A stretch of 64,000 nt of DNA from Cynocephalus volans (GCF_027409185.1 NC_084463.1:51950907-52014906); one strand, 5' to 3'; counted from the stretch's first letter, positions 35,570-48,747 are shown. Notes: generated by a model from the letters alone, not told the origin. A program made the numbers and translations.

Positions 35570-36660
35570 AATTTTATTTTACTTTTTAACCTTCAGTCTA
35601 TGTCTTTATATTTAAAGTATATGTCTCTGGTTATCAAATCTGATAATTTTTGCCTTCAGTAGAAGATTTAATCTAATTCTATTTCAACTCTTAATAGGGT
35701 TAGATTTAGGTGTGCCATTTTACTAATTTTTTGTTATTGTCTAATCTGCCTCTTAATGCTTTGCTTTTCAGCTTTTCCTAAAAATTTTTTCCATTAATCA
35801 AATATTTTAAAATATTTTAATTTGTTCCATCTATAGCTTTTTAAAATAATTTACTTGAATTTTAGTTTTGGTAAAGAAAAATGCACATAACATAAAATGT
35901 AGCATTTGAACCATTTTTTTACCTTTAAGTAGTGTTATGTATATTCATAGTGTTGTGCAGGAGATGTCCAGAAGTTTTTTTATCTTGGAATACCAAAACT
36001 CTATATACATCAAATGACATATGTCAGTTTTCCCAGGCTTGTAGCCTCTGGTGTCTGCCATCCTATTTTGGTTTCTAAAAATTTGACTCCTATCAGTGGG
36101 GCCATACAATACTTGTGATTTTGTGAGTGACTTATTTCACTTTGTGTAATGACCTCAAGGTTCCTTGTTATAGCATATGCCAAGATTGTATTTCTTTTTA
36201 AGGCTGAATAATATTTCCTTCTCTGTACATACCACAATTTGTTTATCCATTCATTCATGGATGTGCATTTGAATTGCACCACTTCACTACGTGACTAATG
36301 CTGCTATGAACACAGGTGTGGATATATCTTTTGCAGATTCTGCTATTAATTACTTCTGATATATACATAGAATTTGTAATTCTGAATCACATGGTAATTA
36401 CATCTTTAATTATTTGAGAAGCCACTGTACTTGTTGTTTAAATGGTACAGGCACTGCACCATTTTACATTGCCACCCAAGGCTTGGTAAGTTTCCAACTT
36501 CACTGAAACCGGTTATGTTCTATTGAGTGTGGAGTAATTTTTCCTTGTGATTTTGCATTTTCTAATGATTAATGATGTTAAGCATCTTATCATATGCTTG
36601 TTTGACATTGGTATATTTTCTTTGAAGATATGCGTATTCAATTTCTTTGCTGTTTTATTT
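35570..36660 (-). mobile_element. Old L1 3' region, antisense
   Basis: The complement of the L1 3' end: 'TATAGCATATGCCAAGATTG', 'AGGCTGAATAATATTTCCTT' and 'GCTGCTATGAACACAGGTGTG' appear in the order seen in old mammalian L1s. It is fully decayed. Confidence 0.7.
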
Positions 36661-36754
36661 GGGGGCATGGGGTCAGATTGGCTGCCTGGTATTTGAAACG
36701 GAACCTTTTTTTTATTTCTATCTCTTGTGATAGTTCAACGAATAGGTTCTTTTT

Positions 36755-38880
36755 AAAATTATTATTGAATCAAAATTGATTATACATATTTTGGGGGCTG
36801 AACATTGAGATATGTTGATCAAGTTAATATTGCTCACATATATATTGTTACAAATCGCAAGTATAATTTATGCCCCTTGTCCATCTCTTGCTATTCCCTG
36901 TCTTTCTCCCCCACCCCCTTCTAATTACCCTAGATGTCCTCCTTCTGAATGGTTACTCTGTTGATTTGTTGCCTAGATGATCTGTCCAATGGTGAGAGGT
37001 TTGATCAGGTCCCCCAATATTATCATAGAGCAGATACTTCTTCTGTCAGTCTGAAATGGGATTTGTGGGGAGCGACATTCTCTTTTCTTTATCTCTGATG
37101 GTGACTCCCTTTGTGTCAGTGCAGTCCAGTGGCTGGCGAATGATCTTCATGGTGGTTGCAGCATCTAGCCACTATCATCATGGCAGCCATGGTTATTTTG
37201 GTGGCTGTGGTGGGCCACACACATGGAGATGTTTTTGGCATGCTCCTTTGTGCTGGCAGTGTGTCTGGTTGTGGAGAGTGTCTGGGCCTCAGCTCCATGC
37301 CTCAGGTCTCCAGGCAGGCCCTGACGCACTGGCAGTGTGCCTGGATGAGGGAAGGGATCTGGTCCCCTTCTCCATGCCTAGAGTCCCTGGGATGGGCCCT
37401 AAGGTGCTTGGTTGTGAGCAGGTCATTCAGTCCCTGGATCCGTGCCCCAGGCTCCGAGGTGGGGCTTAGAGGTGCTGGCATTGTGCTTGGTATTGGGAGT
37501 TTGGTCCAGCCCCCTTCTCCATGCCTTGGGTCCCTGGGCAGGCTCTGATGTGCTGGTGCAGTGTGCCTGGTTATGGGAGTTGGGTCAAGTCACCTCTCCT
37601 TGTCTCAGGTCTTCAGGCAGGCCCCAAGGTGCTGGTGCAGTGCCTGTTTGTTGGAGGGATGTCCAGTCCCCTTCTCTATGCCTTGGGTCCCTGGGCAGCC
37701 CCTGAGACACTGGCATGTTGTGCCTGGTTGTGGGAAGGGGGTTTGGTCTATGGCTCCATGCCTTGTGTCCCCCAGTGAGTCCTGAGGCACTGGCATGGCA
37801 TGCCTGATTGTGGGAGGGAATTCTGGTCCACTTCTCCATGACTCAGTTCCCCAGACAGGTCCCAAGGCATTGGCATGGTATGCCTGGTTGTGGGAGTGTT
37901 GTCCAGTCCCCTTCTCCATGCTTCGGGTCACCAGACAGGCCCCAAGATTCATGCGGTGTGAGTAGTTGTGGGCAGGGTCCAGACCTCAGCTCCATGCCTC
38001 CTGTGACCTAGCATGCTACAAGGCACTGGTGGTGTTCCTGATCTTGAACTAATTTTTTGTCTTTTGCTTACTTCTAAAATGGGGGGACTTTCTGTGGGAA
38101 CCATTACTTGAGCTATGTGTATGAGTTAAACTGCTGCTTTGCTGCTCTTTTCCTAGGGAAGGCTTTTTGTGCAGCCAAGAGTTTTATCGTTGACCTTATA
38201 GAGCCTTCTGGCTCTTCAGAGACTCAGTGCACCTGGGTTGTGTGGAAATTCTGATCTAGGCCTGAATTTTTTCATCAAATGCACCCCATGCAATTCTGCA
38301 TTCCTGATCAGTCTCCTCTGAGTGATCCTTTGCTGATTGAGGCACAGATTGGCTGTCTTTGCTGTGTCGCAGTGTTCTTCTGGTGGGCCTGTCTCCACCA
38401 CCACCCATGCTTCAAATTCTTCTCATGGCATGAACCCTGTACCGGTCCCTTAGGATGACTCACTGTCCTCTTGATGTCTCCTCTTTTTCAGCTGTTCTGG
38501 CTCCTCTGTCCTGTATATGTGCACAGGAACTGTATTAGTGGTCTTGCTGACCTGGGGGCCACCAAGGGCCTCTTCTTCTCTCCTGCCTCCGAGTAACTCC
38601 ATCTGAAAGTCACAGCTCTGGCTTCTGCTGGTTCCTGTTCCATATGCTCAGCAAGTTGAGCCTTAAAGCTGCCATGGCCTGAAATGGTCCGAGCAATTTG
38701 TTCTTTCTCATCATGGTTTCTCCCACCTTCATGGACTCTGTAGGTCTCTCCTGCTCTTCCCCTGAGCTCTAGTGGCTCCAGGTTGGCTGATGTTACATTT
38801 TTATAGTTGTAAATTGGTTGATTTGTGAGGAGATAGTGATGCTGTGGACAGCCTATTCTGCCCCATTAACTGGAACTCTC
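36755..38880 (-). mobile_element. Internally deleted L1-derived element with VNTR, copy A
   Basis: Read on the minus strand, from 38,880 down to 36,755: an L1-type 5' UTR (CAATTTACAACTATAAAAAT...), a ~77-bp VNTR (37,240-38,040), a unique segment, a ~130-bp piece of the ORF2 endonuclease region (complement of GATGATCTGTCCAATGGTGAG at 36,976), then the L1 3' UTR end (complement of GAATCAAAATTGATTATACA at 36,767). ORF1 and nearly all of ORF2 are absent. The same order and junctions recur in copy B (45.87-47.9 kb), so this is a non-autonomous family and not an isolated deletion. It could move only with L1 proteins supplied in trans. Confidence 0.75.
37240..38040 (-). repeat. ~77-bp VNTR of copy A (about 10 units)
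   Basis: Plus-strand units follow the pattern CAGGC(A/C)GGCCC(C/T)...GGTGCTGG...GTGCCTGGTTGTGGGAG...GTCC..CCCCTTCTCCATGCCT. The units are diverged from one another. They create long open frames on both strands that are not genes. Confidence 0.8.
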
Positions 38881-38884
38881 CTGG

Positions 38885-38935
38885 AACTGAACTTGTAACT
38901 TGGTGTTACAACTGAGCTATGTTGCTTTGCCCCCC
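38885..38935 (-). mobile_element. Possible tRNA-derived SINE fragment
   Basis: GAACTGAACTTGTAACTTGG...TACAACTGAGCTATGT resembles the complement of the tRNA-Ile SINE with a short internal deletion. It is short and uncertain. Confidence 0.4.
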
Positions 38936-39216
38936 ATGGATTTGTCACCCCACTTCCCCTGGGTGATGGAGCCACAAAGTATTACTCAAATCCCATCTCT
39001 TCCAAGCAGTGAGAGACCCTGAAGTGGTTAATCTCCCTCAGAATCCTCAAGTGAGAGGCATCCCTTTCTTGGGAAATCAGCCCCAAATTGAGTTTCTCTT
39101 TCTGCATTTATTTTCCAGACCAGGAAGTTAGAGGTAGAGAACATAGGTGGGGTTATAGTTTAACAATATAGGCTGGTAACTTTTAGTGAAGCAAGTCAGA
39201 TGACATTCCATTAGAA

Positions 39217-39249
39217 GGGCCGAGCCCGTGGTGCACTTGGTAGAGTGCG
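39217..39249 (+). mobile_element. CYN-like SINE head (3'-deleted)
   Basis: GGGCCGAGCCCGTGGTGCAC followed by TTGGTAGAGTGCG is the first ~33 bp, including the A box, of the SINE seen at 10.2 kb. The rest is missing. Confidence 0.7.
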
Positions 39250-39539
39250 AAATTAAGTGATCCATTAACAAAAGCTTGAGCTTAGCAAACATTCCTTCTT
39301 ACTGCAATTTCTCAGTATCTTTACATAACATTCAGTAATAGTCTCTTTTTGAGCCAGCAACTTTTCTGTTACAAATCTTTTATCTTACAGCAGAGACTAT
39401 ATAGCCTGAGGAAAATTTCCAGTCCTCCGCAAGATCAGTATTTGAAACTGCAAGGCTTTGGAAAACCAGGCCCTGTGAAGTACATTTAAGAATCCTCTAC
39501 AGAGCTAACCACCCACCCTCCTCTTTTGCTTGTTTTATA

Positions 39540-41060
39540 CACAGGTCATATGTTTTGTTGTTGTATAGGGTGTGAAAGGTTTTTTTCTTTATGTATTCTT
39601 GATGTTTATTTCTTATGATGTAGATGATTTGCAGCTATTTTAGTTTTTGAGGTTCTAGCAAATAGTATTTCAATTTTTATTTTAGATTCTACTTGGTCAT
39701 CACTGCTGTGTTGAAACATGATTATATTTTTATTAACCTTGTATGCTGCAATCTTGTTGTACTACATTATTATTTCCAGGAGTTTTTCCATTTATTTGCT
39801 AGAATGTTTTACACAGATAGTCATATTACCTGCAACCAAAGACCCATTTATTGATTTATTTTTCCCAGTCTGTAATTTTGTTTCATTTTCTTCTGTTATT
39901 GCAGTATGAAATACTTCTAGTGTGATGTTGATGGTGGTGACAGAGCACATTCTTCCCTTGTTCCTGATTTTCTGGAAAAAATTTGAGTTTTTCACCATGA
40001 ACAATAATGTTAACTACAGTTTCCTGTAGATAATCTTTATCAAGTTGTGAAGCTCCTCTCTATTTCTAGTTTACTGAGAGTTTTTATGATGAATGGGTGC
40101 TGTATTTTGTCAAAGGCTTTTTCTGAATCTATTGATAGGATCATGTAATTTCTTTTTGGTATTTTGATGTGAAGCATTGCATTAATTGATGTTCAAGTAT
40201 TGAACAATCCTTGCTTACTTGGGATAAATGCCACTTGGTTGTATTGCATAGTTCTTTTTAAACATTGTTCCATTAGGTTTGTGTATACTTTTTTGAATAT
40301 ATTTGCATGTACATTCACGTGAGATGATAGCTTGTTGGTTTCCATTCTTGTAATATTTTTGTCTGGTTTTGGAATTGAGGTAATGCTGTCCTTGTGAATG
40401 AGTTGTGATGTATCTCATCTTTTATTCTCTGAAGTAGATGTTAGGGAGTTGGTATAATTTCTTCCTTTTAAATGATTGTTTGAAGGCCCAAATAACACAT
40501 CTTGCTCAGGTGCTTTGTTTTGAGGATTGTTATTTACAGTTTACTCAATTTTCATAATAGATATAGTCCTATTGTAATACTGCACTTTACTATGTGTGAG
40601 TTTTGTCTTTCAAGGAATTGGTTCATTTCATCTGGGTTATCAAATTTTTGCCCAGCATTCTTCATGGTATTTATATTTTTAATGTCTGCAGGCTCTAGTG
40701 ATGTCCTCTCTTTCATTTCTGATATTAGTAATTTTTGTCCTGTGTCACTATCTTTTAGGCTTATCAATTTTATTAATCTTTTTGTTGAATCAACTTTTTT
40801 GTTGATAATTTTCTCTTGATTTCTGTTTTCAATTTTATTTGTACTCTAATTTTTTCTTCTTCTTTTTAATTTAATTTGCTTTATTTTCTGAAAATAAAAC
40901 TTTAAATTTTGGTTTTAGATGTTTCCTTTTCTAAATATATGCATTCGATACTGTAAAATTTTGAAAGTATTGCTATTTCTGCATCCCACAAATTTTAGTA
41001 AGTTGCATTTTCACTTTTGATTATTAAAAATATTAAAAATTTTTTTCTTCATATTTCTTT
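39540..41060 (-). mobile_element. L1 ORF2 fragment, antisense
   Basis: The complement of L1 ORF2 includes GTCAAAGGCTTTTTCTGAAT near 40,112, ATCATGTAATTTCTTTTTGG and TTGTCTGGTTTTGGAATTGA. It is decayed, and a few short frames survive. It abuts a sense L1 at about 41.06 kb, tail to head. Confidence 0.75.
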
Positions 41061-41089
41061 TTTTAAAAGCCCATACAAATACAATTCCA

Positions 41090-44000
41090 ATACTGACTTT
41101 CACCAGAGTACCTACATGGAGGCTACACTACTGTGGCTACCAGAAGCCAGTTTTAAAACTCCCCATTCAATGGTCAATATAAAACACATTTAGAAAAGCA
41201 ACTCCCTCTTCTCAAAGCCCACTTCAGAGTACTAGAAAAAGCAAGTGCTGTGCAAGATGACTAGAGACCAACATAGAGGTGCTAGAAATATGAAAAATAA
41301 AACTGATGACACCACCAAAGGAATATAATGATTTTCAAGTACCAGACTGTATAGTCAATTGAAGAAGTCCTTCAATTGACTGAAAAGGAATTTCAAGAAT
41401 CCCTAAGAAACTCAGTAAGATACAATAAGAATCAGATGATACAACAAAATGAGAAAAAGTATCCAGGACCTGGAGGCAGAAATGTACAAAGATACTATTG
41501 GACTAAAAAAAGAATGTAGCGGATCTCATGGGACAGGAAGTGTCCTTCAGTGAAATAAGAAACAGAACTGAGAGCATTAACAGCAGGCTAGAATGAGCAG
41601 AAGAAAGAATTTGTGATGTCGAAGACAGCCTTTAGAAATAACCAAAGTAGACCAAGAAAAATAAAAAGAAAGAAAGAATTTTATAAAAAAGAAGAAAGTC
41701 TAAGACAACAAGCAGGCACTCTGACATACACAAATACCTGAATCATGGGTGTTTCAAAAGAGAAGAAAAATGAAAAGGAATTGAAAACATATTCAATGAA
41801 ATAAAACCAGAAAACTTCCCAGGTATAGGGAGAGATATGCTTGTTCAGATCAAGGAGGCTCAAAGGTCCCCAAACCAGTTCAATCGAAAAACTTCCACTC
41901 CAGGGCATCATACTCTGATTGGCAAAGGTCAAAGACAAAGAGAATCTTAAAAGCAACAAAAGTGTCAAGTCACCTTTAAGGGAGCCCCCATCAGAGTAAC
42001 AACAGACTTTTCATCAGAAACTCTAAAGGCCAGAAGAGATTGTAATGATATATTCAAAATACTAAAAGGCAAAAATTGCCAGCAAGGAGTACTATACCCA
42101 GGAAGTCAATTCTTTAGAATCAAGGGAGAAAGAATACATTTCCCACAAAAACAAATGCTGTGGGAACTCACCACCACACAACCAGCCCAACAAGATTTCT
42201 TCAAGGGAGTACTGCATCCAGTATCTGAACAACAAAAATCTTTATGATGGATACATGAGAAAGAACAAAACCCATTAATAGAAGAAAAATGCAAACGTTA
42301 AAGAGAAAGAAACTTCTAAAATCACCTCAAAAAAGCAACAAACATGGAAGACAATCTATGAAATGGAAGTAAAGGAAAAAATGTATTTAAAGCATCCAAG
42401 CAAAAATCAATAAAATGTCAGGAGTAAGTCAACATAGTTTAATAATAACTCTTAATGTACATGGATTAAATACCCCACTCAGAAGACATGGAGTGATTGG
42501 ATTAAAAGGATAGAGCAAACTATATGCTGTCTCACCTCACCCGTAAAGTTACACACATACTAAGAGTAAACAGATGGAAAAAGAAATGTCATATGAGTGG
42601 AAACCAAAAACAAGGAAGGGTAGCTATTCTTATGTTGGATAAACTAGATTTTAAACCAGAAACCATAAAAAGAGATATAGAAGGTTACTATATAACGAAA
42701 AAGTATATATTGAGAAAGAAGACCTAACAATACTGAATACATATGCACCCAACTTTAGAGTTAACAAATATATCAAGCAAACACTATTAGACGTAAAGAG
42801 AGAGATTCTAATAGCCTAATAGTTGGGGAACTGAACACCCCTCTCTGAACATTGGACAGATCATCTAGGTGAAAAACCAACAGAAACACAAGATTTAAAC
42901 TGCACTTTAGAGGAATTGGACTTGGCAGTTATCTAAAAAGATTTCATCCAGCAACCACAGAATATATATATTTTCTCATCAGTATATGGAATATTCTCCA
43001 GGATAGACTATATGTTAGGACACAAATCAAGTCCCAAAACATACGAAGTTATTTCATATATATTTTCAGATGACAATGGCTTAAAAATAGAAATCAATAA
43101 CAAACAAAACTCTGAAAATCTTACAAACACAAGGAAATTAAACAACATTTTCCTGTATGACCTATAGGTCCAAGAAGAAGTTGAACAGGAAATCAAAAAA
43201 TTTCTTGAAACTAATGAAAATAAAGACATCACACCAAAACATAGGCGATACTGCAAAATCAGTAATAAGAACGAAATTTACTGTAATAAATGCTTATATG
43301 GGAAGAGTAGAAGGACTGAAAATAAACAGCAAAATACCTCAAAAAACTATAGAAAGATCAATTCCAAAACTAATAGATGGCAAGAAAAAAGATCAGTGCA
43401 GGACTAAATGAAATAGAAACACCCCAAAATGATAAAAATGATCAGTAAAACAAAAATTTGTTTTTTTGAGAAGATAACCAAAAGAGACACAACTTTAGGT
43501 AGGCTAATTAAAGAAAGAAGAGAAAAGACACGAATAACAAACATCAGAAATAAGAAGACATCACTACCTGTACCACAGAAAGACAAAGAATCATTGGTGA
43601 CTGTTATAAACAACTATACACCAATAAATTTGAAAACCTGGAGGAAATGGGCAAATTTCTGAACACATAAAATCTACCAAGGCTGAATGAAGAAGCCATA
43701 GAAAACCTGAACAAAGCGATAACAAGCAACAAGATTGAAGCAGTAATCCGCAATCTCCTAACAAAGAAAAGCCCAGGGCCAGATGGCTTTATTGATGTTT
43801 TCTACCAAACCTTTAAGGAGGAATTAATACAAATTCTTTTGAAACACTTCCAAAAATTTGAAACAGAGGTCATTTTCTGAAACTCTACGAGGGAGACAGC
43901 ATTCTGATCCAAAAGCAGACAAAGATTCCACACACACACAAAACATGAAATATAGGCCACTATATTTGAAGAGTATAGACACAAATATCCTGAATAAAAT

Positions 44001-45842
44001 ATTAGCAAATAGAATTCAGCAGAACATCCTAAAAAATAGACATTGTGATCAAGGAGGATTCATCCCAGGGACACCAGAATGGTTCAAGATATGCAAGTCA
44101 ATAATGTGTTACCCAACATCAACAAAATCAAGGACAAAACGCATATGGTTATCGCCACAGACACTGAAGAAGCACCTGAACAAATTCAACATCACTTCAT
44201 GATAAAGACTGTCAGCAAATTAGGTATAGAAATTATCTCAACACAATAAAGACCATATATGACAAACTTAATGTCAGTTTTATCCTGAATGGGGAAAAGT
44301 TGGAAGCTTTTCCCTTAAGAATGGGAAGAAAACAAGGATATCTACTCTCAACTCTTATTTAATGTGGTATAGGAAATACTAGCCACAGTAATCAGTCCAG
44401 AGAAAGAAGTAAAGAGCATCCAGAATGGAAAAGACAAAGTCAAATCGTCTGTTTGCAGGTATCACGATCCTATGTATAACAAAGCCTAAATAGTCTACAG
44501 AAAACCTCTTAGATTCAGTAAACAGTTTCAGTAAAACTTCAGGATACAACATCAACATGCAAAGATCAGTAATGTTTTTGAACCCACAGAAAAAGAAATC
44601 AAGAAAGCTGTATTCGATTTCCAGTGGTCACAGTTAATGAGGGATGTGAAAGATTTACAAATCACTGTTGAAAAAAATCAAGGAAGAAATAAAGGAGCAA
44701 AGATATTCTATGCTCTTGGATTGGAAGAAATTGACTGAAAACTTAAAAATAAGGGCTGAAACTATAAAACTCCTAAAAGCAAACATAGGGGAAATACTTC
44801 AGGAAGTAGGACTTGGCAAAGACTGTTCAAATATGATCCCCACAGCATAGGCAACTAAAGAAAAAAATAAAGAAATGGTATTATATCAAATTAGAAAGCT
44901 TCTGTGTAGGCAAAAGAACAACCTACAGATTGGGAGAAAATATTTGCAAACTATGCACCTGACAAAAGATTAATACCCAGAGTATACAAGTAACTGGAAC
45001 AATTTAACAGTAAAATAACAAATAGTCTGACTTTAAAAATGTGCAAAGGAGCTGAATAAGCATTTCCCAAAGGAAGGTATACAGATGTCCAGTAGACACA
45101 TGAGGATACTCAATATCACTCAGCATCTGGGAAGTGCAAATCAAAACCATACCCAGATATCATCTCACTCCAGTTAGGAAGGCTATTATCAAAAAAGCAG
45201 AGAATAACAAATGCTGATGAGAAGGTGGAGAAAGTGGAACCCTCCTATCCTGTTGATGAGACTGTAAATTGGTGCAGCCATTATGGAAAATGGTATGGAT
45301 GTTCCTCAAGCAACTCCAGGTAGAACTGTCAAATGACTCAGCAATTGCACTGTGGAGTATATATTTGAAGGTATGGAAATAATCATGTAGGAGGGACACC
45401 TGTACTCCCATGTTTATTGCAGCTCCATTTGCAGTAGGCAAGAGTTGGAACCAACCTAAATTTTCATCACTGGATGACTTGATAAGGAAATTGTGGTATA
45501 TTTATATAATGGAATATTACTCTGCCATAAAAAGAATGAAACATTTCCATTCACAGCAGCATGGATGAACTTAGAAAAACGTATGTTTAGTAAAATAAGA
45601 CAGGCACAGAAAGATAAATATTGCATGTCTTCACATATACGTGGGATCTAATAAAATAACTAAATACATAAGTAAACAATAGAGCATCAAAAAATACACA
45701 AGAATCACAATAGTGTATTGAAATTTGAGAGAAGAAAACAGAAGTGTAGTTACCAGAGGTAGAAAATAGCAAGGGGGATGTGGGAAGGGAGTAAAGAGAC
45801 CCCAAAATCAATTACATTGTGTAATGAACGATATAGTAATCA
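41090..45842 (+). mobile_element. Near full-length old L1, sense
   Basis: In order: a decayed ORF1 with coiled-coil character (41,250-41,680); the intervening region with GGGAGCCCCCATCAGAGTAAC; the ORF2 endonuclease start near 42,415 (ATAACTCTTAATGTACATGG); a reverse-transcriptase block near 43,980 (frame with [13 protein letters not shown] and GGFIPG); the ORF2 C-terminus near 45,500; and 3' UTR. Frames are broken everywhere; the longest intact piece is 114 codons. Copy B of the VNTR element interrupts the 3' UTR, which resumes at 47,906. Confidence 0.85.
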
Positions 45843-45869
45843 CCCTTTTTGTTTATTTATTTATATTTA

Positions 45870-47905
45870 AAAAATTTTTTTGAATCAAAATTGATTATAC
45901 ATATTTTGGGGGTCAACATTTGAGATATGTTGACCAAATCAATATTACTAGCATATATATTGTTACAAATCACAATCATTCTTTATGCCTCTTGTCCAAT
46001 CCATCCCTATCCCTTTCTTTTCCCACTCCCCTGTCTAATCAGCCTAGATTTCTTCTCTCCCTCTGGAAAAATAATGGTTACTCTGTTGAATTTCTGCCCA
46101 AATGATCTGTCCAATGCTGAGAGGCGCAATCAGGTCCCCAAATACTATCATAGAGCAGATGTCTCTTCCGTCACTATGTAATGGGCTCTTTAGAGACAGA
46201 CATCCTCCTCCGTTCTTTATTTCAGCTGGTGACTCTTCTTGTGTCAACTCATTCCAGTGGCTGGCAGACCATCTGTGTGGTGGTTGTGGCATCTAGCCAC
46301 CTTCATGGCAGCCATGGTTATTATGGTGGCTGTGGTGGGCCATCCACATGGAAGAGATGTTTTTGGCCTGCTCCATGCTGCTGACAGTGTGCCTGGTTGT
46401 GGAGACTGTCTGGTCCCTTTCTCCATACCCTGGGTCCCTGAGTGGGCCCTGAGGTGCTGGCACAGGTTGCCTGGTTGTGGGAGGGGGGTCCAGTCCCCTT
46501 CTCCATGCCTCAGGTCCCAAGGAAGGCCCTGAGTCACTGGCATGGGGTGCCTGATTGTAGAGACGTTCCAGTCCCTGGCTCCATACACTGTGTGGGCCCC
46601 AGGGTGCTGGCACAGGGTTCCTGGTTGTGGGAGGGAGGTTTGGTCCCCTTCTCCATGCCTCATGCACTGGGTGGGCCCTGATACACTTTCCCAGCATGCC
46701 TGGTTGTGGGAAGGTGTCTGGCCACCCTCTCTATACCTCAGGTCCTCAGGCAGACCCCAAGGTGCTGGCATGGTGTACCTGATTGTGGGAGGGAGGTCCA
46801 GTGCCCTTCTCCATTCCTCGGACCACCAGGTGGGGCCCCTAGGCACTGTCACAGTGTGCCTGGTTGTAGGAAGGGGTGTGGTCCCTGGCTGCTAACCCTG
46901 GGTACCGAGGCAGACCCCTAGGCATTGGTGGCATGCCTGTATATTGGAGTGGGATCCAGTCCTTGGCTCCAATCCTTGGGTTCTTGAGTGGGGCTGTGAG
47001 GTGCTGGTGGTGTGCGGTTGTGGGTGGGGTTACTGGCCCCTTGCTCCATGCCTCATGTCCTATGGTGGACCCCAAGGCATTCATGGTTGCCTGGCCCAGA
47101 ACTAAGTTTTTGTCCTTTGCTCGCTTCTAACATGGGGAAAGTTCCAGTGGGAACCAGGACTTTAGCTGTGTGATTGAGGTAAATTGCTACTTTGCTGCTG
47201 TTTCCCTAGGGAAGACTTTTTGTGCAGCTCAGGCTTTAATGGTTGACCTTACAGGTGCTTCCGGCTCTCCAGACAGTGCACCTGGGTCGTGTAAAAACTC
47301 TGATCTGGGCCTGAGTTCATTGAACTGCACCCCATGCAATTCTGCATTCCTGACCAGTCTCCTCTGAGTGGTCCTGTGCTCATTGGGGGGCAGATTGGCT
47401 GTCCTTGCTGTGTCCCAGTGTTCTCCCAGAGGGCCCATCTCCCCAACCACCCATGCTCCAAACACTTCCCCTGGGACGGGCCCTGCACGAGTCCCTTGTG
47501 GTGACTCACCAGCCTGAGTGGCTCCCCTTTTTCAGCTGTTCTGGCTCCTCAGTCCTGTGTGTGTCCATGGGAACCCTGTTAGTGATCTTGCTGTCCTGGG
47601 GGCCACCAAAGTTCTCTTCTCCCCTTCCACCTCCAAGAAATTCCATCTAAAGGGCACAACTGCGGCTTCTGCCAGTTCCTGCTCCATGTGCTCCAACATT
47701 AAAGCAGCCATGGCCCAAAACACTGAGAGCAGTTTTTTCTTTCTCTTTTCATGGTTTCTCCAGTCTTCATGAGTTCCATAGGTCTCTCCTCCTCTCATCT
47801 GAGCTCCAGCAGCACCAGCTTGACTGTTATGTTTTTATAGTTGTAAATTTGTCGATTTCTGGGAGTGACACTGGTGACCGTCTTTCTGCCATCTTGATCA
47901 GAAGT
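45870..47905 (-). mobile_element. Internally deleted L1-derived element with VNTR, copy B
   Basis: Same architecture as copy A. On the plus strand: 3' end complement (TGAATCAAAATTGATTATAC at 45,881), ORF2 fragment (AAATGATCTGTCCAATGCTG at 46,099), segment with ATGGCAGCCATGGTTATTAT (nearly the same in copy A), VNTR, then the 5' UTR complement ending CGTCTTTCTGCCATCTTGAT. It sits in the 3' UTR of the 41-45.8 kb L1, so it is younger than that element. I found no clear target duplication. Confidence 0.75.
46385..47090 (-). repeat. ~77-bp VNTR of copy B (about 9 units)
   Basis: Same unit as copy A (GTGCCTGGTTGTGGGAGG...CCCCTTCTCCATGCCTCAGG). It gives a misleading 202-codon open frame on the minus strand and overlapping frames on the plus strand. 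Confidence 0.8.
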
Positions 47906-48030
47906 CCTCAACTACTTATCCTGATTTTAATGTCACATATTGCACACAGGTATTGATATTCAATGCTGTACCCCAAAGATATATACAATCAACTATGTTG
48001 CAATAATAAAACGTAAAATGCTTTTTATTG
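47906..48030 (+). mobile_element. Resumed 3' UTR of the 41-kb L1
   Basis: CACATATTGCACACAGGTATTG and GCTGTACCCCAAAGATATATAC are the typical end of old L1 3' UTRs, followed by CAATAATAAAACG. It is separated from the main body by copy B. Confidence 0.7.
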
Positions 48031-48745
48031 TACCTTCGATAATTTCCTTAATTCTTATTATGGATATGCAGATTCTAATGCATGTTTTTTTTCTTCTCTG
48101 TAAGAATTTTTTTTTTCACTTTGCTTCCAGCACAGGTGTATTGGCAACAAATTCTCTCAATTTCTTTTGCCTGAGAAAGTATTTCTTCTTTTCTATAGCG
48201 TAATTTCATAGTGTACAGAAATCTGGGCTGTAGGTTGCTTTAATCAACAGTTTGAATATTTCAGTATTCTCTCCTTCTGTGGATTCTCAGGAGATGCTGG
48301 GAGTAATTCTTATCTTGCTGCTTTTTAAGTAAGATGTTTTTTCCTCCCTCTGGCTTCAGTCAGATTTTTTCTATATTTTTCATTTTCTGAAGTTTGAGAA
48401 CTACATATGAAGATGTAGATTTTTGGCATTTATCTGGCTCTGTGTTATCTCAACTCCCTTGATATTTGATTTTGTGCTTGATATTAAATTGTGGAAGTCC
48501 TTAGACATTATAGTTTTAAGTGTTTATTCTATTTTTTTCCCCTCCATCTCTTTTCTGCTGGGTGTTTTTTTTTCATTACTTTTTGTTACAACTTTTGTCT
48601 TTGTCCATCAGTCCTCGGATACTATGTTCTGTAGTCAGATATTATGTTTTGTCTTTTTTGTCTTTTTGTTGTGTGTATGCTTTTCAGTTCTTAATTTTTT
48701 GATGTATCTCAAGCCAAGAGATGTTTTTCCTCAGCTGTGTTCAGT
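48031..48745 (-). mobile_element. Old L1 5'-region fragment, antisense
   Basis: Resembles the complement of the untranslated and early region of L1M-type elements (GTGGATTCTCAGGAGATGC, a CTTGCTGCTTTTTAAG block). It is strongly decayed, and the class is judged from general pattern only. Confidence 0.5.
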
Positions 48746-48747
48746 CT

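Noticed and set aside
37056..37952. Several 80-137-codon frames on both strands
   Set aside because: Same cause in composite element A: GC-rich tandem units with few stops.
46244..46852. 202-codon open frame on the minus strand, with overlapping frames on the plus strand
   Set aside because: Lies in the ~77-bp VNTR and GC-rich part of composite element B. Open frames appear on both strands, have repeat-like composition and match no family.
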